DNA from: Chelonoidis abingdonii
Taxonomy: Eukaryota > Chordata > Testudines > Testudinidae
DNA length: 64,000 nucleotides
Reading direction: 5' to 3'
Assembly (NCBI RefSeq): GCF_003597395.2
Contig: NC_133772.1
Span: forward strand, 139,704,766-139,768,765
Numbering within the stretch: the stretch's first letter is position 1; every line of letters starts with the position of its first letter. Shown here piece by piece: positions 21,483-34,136 of the stretch. The notes below the pieces were generated by a model. The model was not told where the DNA came from. It did no database searches and saw only the letters and a list, made by a program, of their open reading frames with translations. The position numbers and the translations under genes were made by a program.

Positions 21483-23400
21483 GCAGTTTCTGGTGACAGA
21501 AGAGAGAGTAGTTTATAGTGCAAAATACTGGTTCAGAGGTAGGTGAATCTACACCTGTGGGTCCAGAGGCAAAGCTCTCTGCCTTGATTCTCGAATCTGT
21601 TGAGTTCTACCTCCTGGGCAAGAGAGGCACTTTCAGAGTAAACTGGAATAGAGTATTTTAGCTAAATATAGATTGCCCTTAATAGCACCCGACAGCCTGG
21701 AGAAAGAATGTCTGAGGCACCTCCTGTCCTCTCATTCCACCGCCACCTGCCCACTCAGCTCTGGTTTGGCTCACAAGGAGGGCTGGCTAACAGCAAAAGC
21801 TACTCACAGAGGTGGGGAGAGCCCATCAGTTAAGGAAGAGGATGTGCCAGGCCCTCTTCCTTCTGGTGACAGTAAGTCGTTGATAGAGCTCAGGGGGAGC
21901 ATTGCTCAAAATCAGATGTTCCGACACCAAGGCAGCATATTGATTCACCAGGGAAAATCTAAGCCAAGTGCACTCTTCTTTGGCTCATTAGCCTGGACTA
22001 CATCCTGCAGGCCCTCAGGCACAAATCCTCTTGTCATCGTGCTCAAATTCTCACAAGAGGGGACCCTGTTGGTTGTGAGTCCAGGAGCTCATTTGTCTAC
22101 CCCCAAGATTACTTTAACCTGCCACTCAGATGGCTTGTGAGAGCCCAGTAAGCTTGTAGCTAATCAATCATTGTGTAGCTCTCTCCTGAAAGCTTCTCTG
22201 AAGGCAGTCATTTTCTTCTTCTCTTTGCTAGCTACTTCAAGGCATCTCTGGAAACCCAGGAGCCACTAGGCCTCCAGCTGTTGTAATTAGGTTTTCTTAA
22301 AACCTAGGGCTGCTCCATAATTTGACTGTACAGAAAAACGTATGTTCTACCTTAATCTGCCATAATAAGCTGTTAGAAGGGGTCAAAGGGGAACAGTGCT
22401 TGTTGGGTCGCGGCTGTCCGGTCCTTCCACTCTATACTAGCCCCACTCCTTGTCACATAGCCCCATGCTGGAGCAAGGGCTAGCAACTCACCACGTCATC
22501 GTTCTTTCGGTAAAGTAGCAAAAAAGGATCTCTTTCTAGAAACATGTTTAATGATTTGCACCTCGTTCTATACAGATCCTGCTATTGAAATGTCAATATT
22601 GGTCAAGAAAAATGACATCAACTAATATTTTAATGGCAATCTCTCTAGATTTCAGAGACTTTCACTTGCATTAGCCTACATCAAAGACAAGTTAAGAAAA
22701 CACCGACTAATAAGTCCAGATAATGTATATAAATAATGGCTTCTCATGCTTCTGTGTTTAACTGCATCAATAACTCAAAAAATGAATAACCAACTCTGCT
22801 AAAATAGCACAGATTTGTACCTGTCCTGGGCACTCTGTAATAAACACAATGGAGAAGATTCTCAAATGCACCAGTCTACTCAGTGCAGGAGGCAGGCACC
22901 ACCTGGTATGGCTCCCTGATTCTTAAAATGCCCTGGCCCCAGCCCTAAGGGATGGACTTAGAGCAGCTCAGGGACTGCTTTAATATATGGCAGCTAGCGA
23001 TGATCTCTACCCAATCATACACCAGCAGAACTGCTGAAAAGAAGATTCTACTCTGTGCCAGATTGATAGCAGACGAAAATTCCCTTCTTCCAGGGAGTTC
23101 TCAGGCTGTGGGCAGAGTATGCCCCTTTTTCACTACTCAGACAACACAAATGGGGCAGAGCTGGTATTGAGAGATGGCCTGATATCTTGTCATTTTGTTT
23201 TGAACGTCGACTCAGGGTCAGACCAAGGCCCAGTATCGTGTCTCCTGACAGTGGGCAAAGAACAGAACAGGTAATCATCAAGTCACCTATCCCCTGTTGC
23301 ACACTCCTAGCTTCTGGCAAACATGAAATATGAGCTTACAGGATATTTTCAAGTGGAGAAAGCTTTGTTTTTCTAAAATCAAGCAAGGTGAGAGATTACT
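21483..23400. other. Unassigned DNA
   Basis: A 155-codon frame at 21673-22140 has no domain, signal peptide or similarity that I recognise, and no splice or codon context to support it. The remainder is ordinary AT-rich sequence. Confidence 0.45.
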
Positions 23401-23414
23401 GTGTACCTGCCCTG

Positions 23415-23570
23415 CAGACTATGAACTATGAACTGATTGGGGCAGAGAGCATTTTCTTTGTTACATGTCTGTGCTGTGCCTAGTAGAATGAGGCCCTCAT
23501 CCTTTACTGGGACCCATAGGTGTTACTGCAAGATAATAGCCAATAATAATAGCAATAACAGCTCTGGAGT
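23415..23570 (+). repeat. Dispersed repeat 3' end with AAT-rich tail
   Basis: The stretch 'gattggggcagagagcattt...ctgtgctgtgcctagtagaatgaggcc...' followed by CAATAATAATAGCAATAACA looks like the 3' part of an old amniote SINE or LINE family ending in an (AAT)n tail. I recognise the pattern but cannot name the family with certainty. Confidence 0.55.
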
Positions 23571-23919
23571 TAGGCAGAGGTGGAAGTTTGCTGTTTCTAG
23601 TTTCTGGTCAGGGATACTTCCTTTTCTTTGCACAGCAAGTAGGATGTGCCATCAGGCAGAGTGAAAGACTCAAATGTAGTGTCATCATTCTACTTAGATT
23701 CCGTGGAGATTCTGCAACAATGGCCCTGATCTAGTCCCTTCTTTGCCAGTTAGGGTGAGCCATGAGGTGATGCTGTGATAGAGGAATCTCAAATAGAGAT
23801 TAGAATGTGTCTGTAACCAAAGAAAGATTTAAAGCCAGGCCCCAGAGGTGACATACTTGTGCACAGATCCATTATGACCTGAGCCGCTACACACAGCTTC
23901 TATTTACACTTTCATTAAA

Positions 23920-26460
23920 TCATAAAGTAAGGGCAGAAGGGACCACTATGATCATCTAGTCCTGCATCCTGCGTAGCACAACCGGAGATATGCTCAAACT
24001 ATAATTACTGAATTAAGTCCTAAACGGGGGGTTGAATTAGAGCATATCTTTTAGAAACAGATATTTGGTCTTCACTGAAAGACTCCAACTGGTAGAGAAT
24101 TCACCACAATGGCCAGTGAACTGTTCCAATGATTAAAAACCATCACTGTTAAAAATGTTCACTTTAATTCTAGTTTGAATTGGTCTAGCTTCAGCCTCCA
24201 GCCATGGGATTCTATTTTTCCTTTCTGTCCTAGTATCCTTTACCATCATACTGTAGGTTCTCCCACCTAGGGGTTTACAGTGCATGATCAAGTCACCTCT
24301 CAACCTTTCTAAAGAGTTCACTGAGAAGCTCACTGCACCGCTGATGTTGATTTTCAATAAGTTTTGGAACACAATAGATTTTCCAGAAAACTGGAAGAAA
24401 GCTAATGTGCCAATATTGAAAAAGAGTAGACAGGCTGACCCAGGCAATTACGGGCCTGTCAGTCTGACTCAATCCAGGGCAAGAAAATGGGGTGGCTGAT
24501 ATGGCCCGATTAATAAATAATTAAAGATGATAATGTAATTAAAGCCTATCAAAATAGGTTTATGGGAAATGAATCCTGTCAAACTAACTTGATAGCTCTT
24601 TTTGATGGGATTTCACGTTTGGTTGATAAAGGTAGTAGTGTTGATTTAATAAACTTCTGTAAGGTATTTAAAATTAGTACTGAATGACATTTTGCTTAAA
24701 AATCTAGAAAGATATAAAATTAACATGGCACATGGTAAATGGATTAAGAACTGGCTAGCTGATAGATCTCAAAATGTAGTTTTAAATGGGGAATAATCAT
24801 CAAGCAGACATGTTTGCATAGGGTCCTGCAAGGATCTGTTTTGGGCCCTATGTTGTTTAACATTTTTATCAACGATGTGGAAGAAAACTTAAAGTCACCA
24901 CTGATAAAGTGCTTGGTGAGCTGGGTGGAAGCAACCAATATGTGTTTTAATATGGCTAAATGTTAATCTATGCATCTGGAGCCAGAGAACGTAGCATATA
25001 CTTACATGATGGGGGACTCTATCCTGAAAAGCAAGGACTGAAAGATTTGGAGGTTGTGGTGGATAATCCACTGAGCTCCCAGCATCCAGCATGATGTTGT
25101 GGCCAAAAGGGTTAATACAAACTGCGGAATCTTGAACAGGAGTAGAAAGGATATCTTACCTCTGTATTTGGCACTGGTGCAACCACTGCTATGGATACAA
25201 GAACTGGATGGTTCAGAGAGGAGCCACAAGATGAAAGGAGCTCAATCTGTTTAGCTAAACACAGAGAAGGTTAAGGGATGACTTGATCACAGTCTATAAT
25301 TACCTATATGGGAAACAAATATTTGGTAATGGGCTCTTCAGTCCAACAGAGAAAAGAAACACAATTCAGTGGCTGAAAGTTGAAGCTAGACAGAGTCAGA
25401 CTGGATATAGCACATAATTTTTTTACCATTGAGAGTAATTAACCATTGGAACAACTTATCAAGGGTGGTGGGGGTTCTCAATCACTGACAATTTTAAAAT
25501 CAAGATTGGATGTTTTTCTCAAAGATTTGCTTTAGGAATTATTTTGAAGAAGGTCTATAGGTCAGACTACATGACTCCAATGGTCCCTTTTGGCTTTTGA
25601 ATTTATGAAACTGTTAATCATTTCTTTGTTAAGCTAAATAGATTGTCCCTCTTGAACCTCTCATTGTAAAACAAATTTTCCAGGCCTCAAATCAGTCTTG
25701 TAGATTTTTTTAATGAATCTTTTCAAATTTTTCAGCTCCAGAATTGAACGCAGTATTCCAGTAAAGGTCTCAGTAATGTTAAATACTCTGTAGTAACACC
25801 ACTCCACAAATATTCCGTATTCTTCTACTTGTATATCCAAAGATTATATGCCCTTTCTTGCCACCACATTGCGCTGAGATATCCTGTTCAGTTGGTTATC
25901 CAATGTGACCTTAAGTCCTTTTCTGAGTCATGACTTTCCAAACTACTGTTCCCCATCCTATGTTTGAGCTACATTTCTATTTTTTTTTCTGAGTACGATC
26001 TTTCAGTTAGCTATATTAAAAATCATGTTGTTCAAATGAGCCCATCTTTTCTGTGTCATCTGCACATTTTGCCAGCAATGATTTAAAATTTTCTTCTTGA
26101 TTATTGATAAAGATATGGAATAGCATTGGGCCAAGAAAAGACAGTTGCAGGGCACTACTTGAAGCATTTCCATTAGATAACAATTTTACAATTACTATTG
26201 AGATCTACCAATTAACCAATTTTTAATCCATTTAATACATGCTGCATTGATTTTGTAGAGATTTTTTTTTAATCAGAATTCCCAGTAGTACTGTATCAAA
26301 TGTCTTACACAAGACTATTACATCAACACAGTTACCTTTGTAACTAGTCCTTTAATGAAAAATCTATCAATATATCATAGCGATAATTTTTATAAGAACT
26401 GATAATTTACAAAGCTGACAAGATATATTTTCTCAGAAACTCTTGTTTGCAAACCATTGA
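23920..26460 (-). mobile_element. Antisense CR1 LINE, interrupted by a second CR1
   Basis: The left part, 23920-24310, is CR1 3' region read in antisense (GGGCAGAAGGGACCACTATG...). The same element resumes at about 25620 with the next expected antisense block (GTTAAGCTAAATAGATTG) and runs through reverse transcriptase sequence to about 26460. On the minus strand a K-T-F-D-T-V motif near 26290-26345 marks the palm region. A plus-strand CR1 lies between the two halves. Heavy decay indicates an old copy. Confidence 0.78.
24311..25611 (+). mobile_element. CR1 LINE 3' half, nested in an antisense CR1
   Basis: Reading begins within reverse transcriptase (ENWKKANVPILKKS in the frame at 24284-24499) and includes VLQGSVLGPMLFNIFINDVE near 24820-24885, then the C-terminal part, 3' UTR and a TTTTGAATTTATGAA tail at about 25611. 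The catalytic F-A-D-D box that should follow the GPMLFNIFIN block is missing, suggesting a small internal deletion near 24890-24960. Multiple stops are present. Confidence 0.8.
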
Positions 26461-27420
26461 AGAAAAATCTGTAGTGCTAGACATGGTAGATGGGTGCTTT
26501 TATAAAGGGATATAGAATCTTCATATCAAGTTAAAGGATTTCTTGAGTAGAATTTAAGTTAACATTTAAATTCAAGGGAAATGGGAAATGCCTAAAATAT
26601 GTGAAAGCGTCTACATTTAATCATTTCTTCTTCTACAAAAGAAAATTGAACAGCAACCTCCTCAAATACATTGCTATGTTTTGTAGTGTTTCTGTCAAGC
26701 AGTGACCTTAAAGAAAGTTCTGTACATTTTTTTCTAAGAGTCTTGCAACTGCTTCATGTAGCTCCTGCTGAGAATTAGCATAGTGCATTCAGATCTAACT
26801 CTGATTTGCATAAGAGGTTCAGAGATAATTTAATAAATGCCATCTCAGCCTCAGCAAATCTTGTTCAGATTTAATTGGATTGTAAAGTAATTTTTTTCTA
26901 GTATTGGCTTTTTTAAACATTTCCAGCAGTGTATTCATTTTTAATTGAAGGAATTAATTTTGTAATCATTAGTGTTCATTTGTCCTGGAATCAGGCTTCT
27001 CAGAACACATTATCTTGGTCATTTGTGTCCTGTGACACTATTGTATGAATTGCGTTGCCAAGCAGATTCCTTGTATTGCCCTCAGTGGGTTTGTGCCTGA
27101 CAATCTGCTAGAGACCAACACTTCAGGAAAAGGGCTAATCGTCATGTTTATTCTTGTATGCCTGGGATGCGTAGGATGATTTCTTGGTACAAAACAATAA
27201 AATGCTGACTGCATCAGTGCTGAAGCAGCTGTACCATTCCAAATGCACTTGGTTTATAAGTGACCTGACCTCAATATTCTTATTTCTGTCTTCACTGAAA
27301 CAGCATGCATTTCAGAACTGAGCTGTAACGTGATAGCATGCTTGTGCCTTTAACGCCTGTTAATAGTCAAGAATAATAACGATGCTTGGCTCATTATATG
27401 CATTGTGATGTGCAAGTAGA
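26461..27420. other. Unassigned AT-rich DNA
   Basis: No gene or named repeat. The stretch is T-rich near 26890-26960. Confidence 0.45.
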
Positions 27421-28065
27421 CTCATAGACTCACAAACTTTAATGTCAGAAGGGACCATTATGATCATCTAGTCTGACCTCCTGCACAATGCAGGCCACAG
27501 AATTTCACCCATCCACTTCTACAACAAACCCCTAACCTATGTCTGAGTTATTGAAGTCCTCAAATTGTGGTTTGAAGACCTCAGGGTGCAGAGAATCCTC
27601 CAGCAAGTGACTCGTGCCCCACACTGCAGAGGAAGGCAAAAAACCTCCAGGGCATCTGCCAATTTGCCCTGGAGGAAAATTCCTTCCTGACCCCAAATAT
27701 GGCGATCAGTTAAACCCTGAGCATGTGGGTAAGACTCACCAGCCAGCACCCAGAAAAGAATTCTATATAGTAAATCAGATGCCATTCCATCTAACATCCC
27801 ATCTCAGACCACTGGGCATAGTCACCTGTTGATAATCAAAGATCAATTGATAGATTAATTTCCAAAATTAGGCTATCCCATCATACCATCCTCTCCATAA
27901 ACTTATCAAGCTTAATCTTGAAGCCAGATATGTCTTTTGCCTCTCCTTGGAAGGCTGTTCCAGAACTTCACTCCTCTAATGGTTAGAAACCTTCTTCTAA
28001 TTTCAAGTCTAAACTTCCTAGTGTCCAGTTTATATCCTTTTATTCTTGTGTCCACATTGGTATTA
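27421..28065 (-). mobile_element. CR1 LINE 3' UTR and C-terminal fragment
   Basis: The tail (CATAGACTCACAAACTTTAA) lies at the left, followed in antisense by a well-preserved 3' UTR (TGATCATCTAGTCTGACCTC...) and the end of the coding region. It is the same subfamily as the long antisense CR1 at 10545 and keeps the same order of blocks. It is 5' truncated at about 28065. Confidence 0.88.
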
Positions 28066-28109
28066 GTAGAATCTAATGGATAGCCCGAGACCCCAGGGTG
28101 TCACTGTAC

Positions 28110-28270
28110 ACAATCCAGTTATTACCCCCAGTTCACTATGGGTGAGGAATGAGACAGGGAAGCTTGTTAGGGACTTTCCCAAAGCTCATAGCCAATCATG
28201 GGAGGAACTGGAAGTAGGACACAAGAGCTGCATCTCAAAGTCCTATGTCCAGACCTTTGGACTATGGACC
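28110..28270 (-). mobile_element. MIR-like SINE
   Basis: The antisense of the MIR core and 3' half is recognisable: 'ggaatgagacagggaagctt', 'actttcccaaagctcatagcc' and 'aggacacaagagctgcatctc'. The copy is old and diverged. Confidence 0.55.
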
Positions 28271-29429
28271 TAAGGTGGATCACCTAGGGGATGTAGGTGT
28301 CTAAGTCCAACATTTTGGTGCCAGTGGCGTTCACAAAACCCCTGCTCAGCTGCTGCCTAACGCTTTCGATACCTAAAGTCTCTAGGCACCCGCATTTCTG
28401 CTGATGAAGTCAATGAGGCACTTGAATTTGAGTGGCTGGGCGTGTGCACAGCTGCTTCAGTCTGAATATCACCCAGCCACTCAGCATCTGAGCGCCAGCG
28501 GGATTGACAGGATAGATGTTTGTTTGCTCTCTTGCCTTTGGGGTGTGCTCTGAGCAGAACTAAACCTGCACAGATGTTCCTTGAGGAGGAGGTAGTGGTG
28601 GGGGGAATCTTGTGATTCCCACTGTCAGACACCATCGTAATGGGTATGATATAAGAACATAACTGGATAGGGTAGAATAGAATAGCTAGCATGAGAAAGG
28701 CAACCCCTACCAGTGCTGGTAGTGTGTGTGTGTGTACAGTGGTCAGCACCCACCAGGAATAGGAAATAAGGACAGTCACAGTGTGACATGCGCTGGCAAG
28801 TAGTGACTTTCAAATGTTTACTACTCTGTGGACACAGTAGATAAGAAACCCGGTTTAGGATGCTGAGTGATCTCAGCTGAAGGACTGATTATGGCCTCAC
28901 CAAGGGGAATGGGAACTGAAGCAGCAATTGCCTCAAATAGGCAGAAGGAGAAGTTTAAAACCTTCCATCCACTGACTTCAAGGACCACAGAAGATGGCAA
29001 GTTTCCAGATGGGAGGAGCACAAGGGCCCCAAACCTCCCAAAGGATCAATGCTCAGAGTTGAGGGTCAAAGGTGGCAAAGTAGCCTAGAGGTGGTGTATT
29101 GCGCAACCACAGATGGGTCTAAGGTCAGATCCGTCACCTGCTCAGTCTCTCACTTTCCAAAATGTCTGGGACTGGGAGGTCCAGAGAGGCAGTTCACTCT
29201 GGCCCCAAAGGGGAAAGTACCGAGCACTCTTATCAAGGGATAACCTTTGTCCAGCACGCAGAGTTCATTGGTAAGCTCTGGTGTGGAGCCACCTAGAAGA
29301 GAGTGTCCACAATACTGACACAGGACCAAAGTGCTGTGAAGATGGTTTGGGGAAGAAAATGGAGAAGAAAAGTGCTGGTGTCTAAAAGGATTATCCTCCC
29401 CCATGTACATGAGAAGGCTGAGATATTGG
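28271..29429. other. Mostly unassigned; possible small repeat and a (GT)n run
   Basis: 28270-28520 contains 'taggtgtctaagtcc...ggcgttcacaaaacccc' and resembles a dispersed reptile repeat that I cannot name. A (GT)7 run lies at about 28721-28734. The rest is unassigned. Confidence 0.4.
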
Positions 29430-29828
29430 AACATGTGCTGGTCAGATTTTTTGGATGAAAAGGTTTTTTTTTTATTTTTTTTTTATTTGTTTGTTTTTGT
29501 TAAAAACATTTTTTTCTTTTAAAAGTTTCATTTTTGATCAAATATTTTATCTTTCAAAAATGGAAAGGGCAAATTTCTGGGGAAAAAATTATGTCTGACT
29601 TTTTTTTTTTCATTTTAAAATTGTGGGGAAATGTCCAGCTTCTCCCAGTTTGTTTGTTTGTTTTTCTCCATAGAAAAATAAGGGGAAAAGTAACAAAAGT
29701 TAAAGAGAAAAAATAACACTTTCCTTTGGAAAAAATGATTATTTTTCACTTTAAAAAGTAATAAATACACTTTTAAATCTCGCTCGCTCTCTCTCTCTCC
29801 CTGTGACTTCCATTAACATAGTATCTGT
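29430..29828. repeat. T-rich, low-complexity stretch next to an inverted-repeat arm
   Basis: It opens with GCTGGTCAGATTTTTTGGAT, similar to the left end of the element at 34137, and consists largely of T runs, TTTG repeats (29650-29662) and a (CT)n run at 29781-29799. It may be half of a related T-rich DNA transposon. Confidence 0.45.
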
Positions 29829-30406
29829 GGACCTCACAATCTTTAGTGTATTAAATACATTACTTTTTTTAAATGAGAGAATGTAACATAAAAAAACAAA
29901 CTTTGACTTTTGTTTCTATTGGGAGAAGAGTCAGCCAGTGAAAGGAAGTGTAGTGAAAAGTGCACTTTTCATGCATTGGGACAGTTTTTCAACAAGCTAC
30001 AATGAGGAAAAGTAGTTTATTCCTCATCTTTTTTAAAATTTTCCCTTGGGAAAACTGCCATTTCCCGACAGAAAAACATGAAATGTGGGCTGTTTTGCAT
30101 GACAGCTCTTACACTATTACAATGGGTGAACTGAATGTTTTATTTTCAAAAATGCCAGGGTTGTGACTTTGCGTAACAAGTTTGAAGAAGGAAGTGATTT
30201 TAACCCCAAAGAGAGGAGTGTGTTGTTCAATAAACCACTGAAAGACATGAAACTGTAGTCATCTGAACAGCAACATTATAATAACCTTCCTACCAACATC
30301 TGCAGTAAACAACATAAGCATTTATGCAACGGAAGTACATTCAGCATGAAATATTAAAGCACTGTCAATTCTAATTCTACAGTTGTGCTATTAACATAAC
30401 ATATTC
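29829..30406 (-). repeat. Left member of a 0.6-kb inverted pair
   Basis: The reverse complement of this segment aligns along its length with 36872-37481, sharing long words such as TGCTGAATGTACTTCC, GTTTACTGCAGA, GGAAGGTTATTATAATGTTG, CTCATTGTAGCTTGTTGAAA and ATTAAAGATTGTGAGGT-like ends. The two are roughly 80% alike by eye with small indels. No open frame is shared. It is either two opposite copies of one unnamed dispersed repeat or an old inverted duplication. Confidence 0.8.
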
Positions 30407-31919
30407 GTTGAGGGGGGTTGTTTGAGCAATGAGCAGCCAGAAGAAATGAATCCAAAACTAACTAGAACACATTGCCAAGCCCACCGACTGGAAAAGCCTT
30501 CCCACCACAGCCAAGCTGTTTAACCAAACCAAAGCACCTTCCTCCATAATGGGAAGGAAGAAGAGCAGGACCCCTGTGGATGTTCATTTTGACATTTCCA
30601 TGGAGGTCTAAAGCACCCACACTGGCCATGGGCACTATGCAAAAACCATTGGCAGCAAAAACACAGAAAATATTCCCTGGGATGTTGTTAGGCTTCATCC
30701 ATTCATGCCCAATGGCAGTATTTAGCTGCCATCCATGGGGAGGTGCAAAGCTGCACCACCCTGCAGACAGCAGAGGGAAGGTCTGTGCCCCCCTAAGGTC
30801 TTCCCAATGGGTCACTCTGCCAGGCATGGCACTGGATGCCCCACCTCAAGGCAGTGAGCTGGTCTCTGCATTCTCCTGAGCACAGAGATGGCACCGGGGG
30901 AGGAGTGTATGTATACAAGGATTGGGGAACCACTATGTAAATGTGAAACAATGCTGGGAGTTAATTGTGGCTGCCACGCACTGCAGAGCTTCCCAGGCTC
31001 CTTTCTCACCTGCCCCTGGAGGTGCATAAACCACTGGAGATTCCCGCATGTCAAAGGCTGTTTATAAATACAAAGTGTTATTCTCATTCCCTGAAATCTC
31101 AGGGGCAGAATCTGGTCCACAGGAGACTCCTCCTCTCTTAACCTAATTATGTGCAGTGGGTTAAGATTTTAACCTTTCCCAGTGGCTCCTGACTCTCTCC
31201 CCCAACCAAACTGTCTCCTTAGAGATGCTGTCTCCATTTTATGGTGGGTGAGGCTCAGCCAGTATCTCAATGACGTGCCTTTCCTTCCTTTAGCGCAGAT
31301 TGTTTCCTACTCACTTGGTGGGTTTTCAAGGTTAAAATATCATATCCATTTATTTTATTTTATTTTACTTTATTTTACTTTATTGTGCTAGGAAATTTGA
31401 AAATAACTGGCCAGCAAGAGGATAAAACCCTTCACAGTGAAATGGAAACACTATTTAGCCAAGGTATATAATACCAATTCCTAAATGAGATGAAGTTTGC
31501 AATACAAGAGTGGATACATTATTTAATGCTTCTCCTTCATCCTATGTTAATCTGGAAATGAGAAGCTATCTAAATATAAACCTCCAGTTTACACACTGCT
31601 TAAAGTTAACTGCACTTGTATGTGAGGTTGCCATGTGCAGCTCAGATGGAAAGCTGTGGCCATGCCCTGACCATGAATGAGAAATTCTCTGCTACAAGCA
31701 CTGGTAACTTTCCAACATCCTATACAATACAGAGCATTTGGGTGAGCTCTGGTTTACAGTTTTCCAATTCTCATAAAGCCCAGGGGGGTGGGATGCCTTG
31801 AGGAATAAAGAGCTCAGCAAAGATATTTGGGAAATGTTTTCTCAGTTGGAATCCTTGGTGTTTTGAGCATTCTAATTCATTAGGATAAAATTAGTCTAAT
31901 TCGCTTTAGAAGGAAGGAT
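30407..31919. other. Unassigned DNA
   Basis: Overlapping frames on both strands at 30.46-31.12 kb have no recognised domain. Nothing else can be named apart from the TTTTA microsatellite. Confidence 0.45.
31349..31384. repeat. (TTTTA)n / (CTTTA)n microsatellite
   Basis: TTTTA units pass into TTTTACTTTA units. Confidence 0.85.
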
Positions 31920-32075
31920 GGTCTGATGGTTTAGTCATGCACTGGGGGTCAAAAGAGCTGGGTTCTCTATTTGCAATTTGCCACAGGTTCCTCTGGGTAC
32001 TTTAGACAAGTCACTAGCTATTTATGTGCTCCAGTTCCCTATCTGTAACATCGGAATATTAATCCTACAAAGCTA
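31920..32075 (+). mobile_element. MIR-like SINE
   Basis: The order of blocks fits MIR: 'ggatggtctgatggttta', 'ctgggggtcaaaagagctggg', then CORE-like 'gacaagtcactagctattt' and 'ccagttccctatctgtaaca'. It ends directly at the tail of the adjoining antisense CR1. Confidence 0.7.
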
Positions 32076-33033
32076 TCATAAGAACATAAGAACGGCCATA
32101 CTGGGTCAGGCCAAAGGTTCATCTAGCCCAATATCCTGTCAACTGACTGTGGCCAATGCCAGGTGCCCCAGAGGGAGTGAACCTAACAGGCAATGATCAA
32201 AGTGATCTCTCTCCTGCCATCCATCTCCATCCTCTGACAAACAGAGGCAAGGGACACCATTCTTACCCATCCGGCTAATAGCCATTAATGCACTAACCAC
32301 CATGAATTTATCCAGTTACTTTTAAATGCTGTTACAGTCCTAGCCTTCACAACTCCTCCATAGTAAGGAGTTCCACAAGTTGACTGTGCGCTGTGTGAAG
32401 AAGAACTTCCTTTATTTGTTTTAAACCTGCTACCTATTAATTCATTTGGTGACCCTAGTTCTTTGTATTATGGGAATAAGTAAATAACTTTCTTCTCCAC
32501 TTTCTCCACATCACTCATGATTTATAGACCTGTATCATATCCCCCTTAGTCTCCTCTTTCTAAGCTGAAAAGTCCTAGCCTCTTAATCATTCCTTATGGG
32601 ACCCTCTCCAAACCCTAATCATTTTAGTTGCCCTTCTGAACTTTCTAATACCAGTATATCTTTTTGAGGTGAGGAACCACATTGTTACACAGTATTCGAG
32701 ATGTGGGCGTACCATGATTTATATAAGGCAAAGATATTCCATCTTTATCTCTATTCCTTTTAATGATTCCTAACATCCTGTTTGCTTTTTTGACCCGTCT
32801 CTGCACATGCCTGACATCTTTCAGAGAACTATCCACGATGACTCCAAGATCTTTTTCCTGATTAATTGTAGCTAAATTAGCCCCCATCATATTGTATGTA
32901 TAGTTGGGGTTATTTTTTCCAATGTGCATTACTTGACATTTATCCACATTAAATTTCATTTGCCATTTTGTTGCCCAGGGCACTTAGTTTTGTGAGATCT
33001 TTTTGAAGTTCTTCACAGTCAGCCTTGGTCTGT
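32076..33033 (-). mobile_element. CR1 LINE 3' third, antisense
   Basis: The left edge has the 8-bp tail repeat ATAAGAAC, then antisense 3' UTR (GGTCAGGCCAAAGGTTCATC...). On the minus strand the frame 32645-32983 reads from WQMKFNVDKCQVMHIGKNNP through EKDLGVIVDSSLK, the region downstream of the CR1 polymerase box, with a frame break near its end. The copy stops abruptly at about 33033, a 5' truncation. It belongs to a different subfamily from the 10.5 and 27.4 kb copies. Confidence 0.85.
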
Positions 33034-34136
33034 TATCTACTTATACTGTAAACTCCAGGGGAGGGGCTGAAATGAGGATTAAAGCTAACAACATTAGGAC
33101 AAAGGTTTCTTTTCGGTTGCTCTTGCTTGGTACTAAAGATTTTGAAAACATAGAGTCCCCAGCAAGCACCCTTTACTCACTGATTGGTGGGATTTACTGA
33201 CACGAGTCATCACATTTCAGCAGCGGGGGGTCCTTGTGTGAGGAAATGCTCACCAGGCTGAATAAGATTTGCACAATCAAAGCCAGAGATAGGGAAGTTC
33301 TTCACAACCAGGAGACAGAGAGAAGTATTGGTGCAACTGTTCACATGGATCTTGCACTAGGCCTGACTCGCCGACCTTCTCCTAGAACAAAATACCACCA
33401 GCAAGTGTGGTTAACACCTGCACCTTTGATCAAACAAGTCTGAGTGGTTACTCTGAGAACCCTCCTAGCACATTATCTTCCATATTTCAGAAACAAGCCT
33501 TATCGTATTTCAGAAAGCAGCCCATGGAGAAGCAACGGTGTTTACTGGACTTTAAAATGGCTGTTTACAAAGTGGAAAAAGGAGCCATACCAGACAATCC
33601 ACACAATGTGTTTTCTTTATTGTGTGTGCCCTGGAACAACAACTATAAAAGCAGAAAAACACATCAGTCTATTAGAGTATCCTATACATTCAGCCTGCAA
33701 CATCCCAGCTGGGCTCTATAAGTGACATTGCTTTTACTGGTGGGGAAACACAGCCTCTTCTGGGAGCACTAGGAATGTGTTCCCCGAAGGAAGGTCTTTT
33801 TTGTTCTGTCCTTCTTTCATTTCTTTTCCAAGAAAGCAAACATTCCCATTACCCTTATAAAGTCTTCTCACTCTGCGTACCAGTACTGCAATGTAATGCT
33901 TTACACCGTCACTACAGTGTGTTACTTTTCCCTTTTGTTAAGGGAAGTCAGACGTTTCTGGAGAAATTTATTGATATCACTATATTTTCCTTTTTTTCTC
34001 CTTTTATAGGAAATATGCAGCTCCTAATATTCGACTAATAAAACTGTATTTTAATCTCGAAAACTTAGTGTACTGCAAGTATTTGCCATATATAAAATAT
34101 AGAAAGTATATGAAGAGTATAGTTGTTATTATTCTA
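33034..34136. other. Unassigned DNA
   Basis: No recognisable gene or repeat. Two overlapping frames (33407-33721 and 33444-33725) have no domain content. Confidence 0.45.

Noticed and set aside
21673..22140. 155-codon plus frame
   Set aside because: No domain, no supporting context; kept as unassigned DNA.
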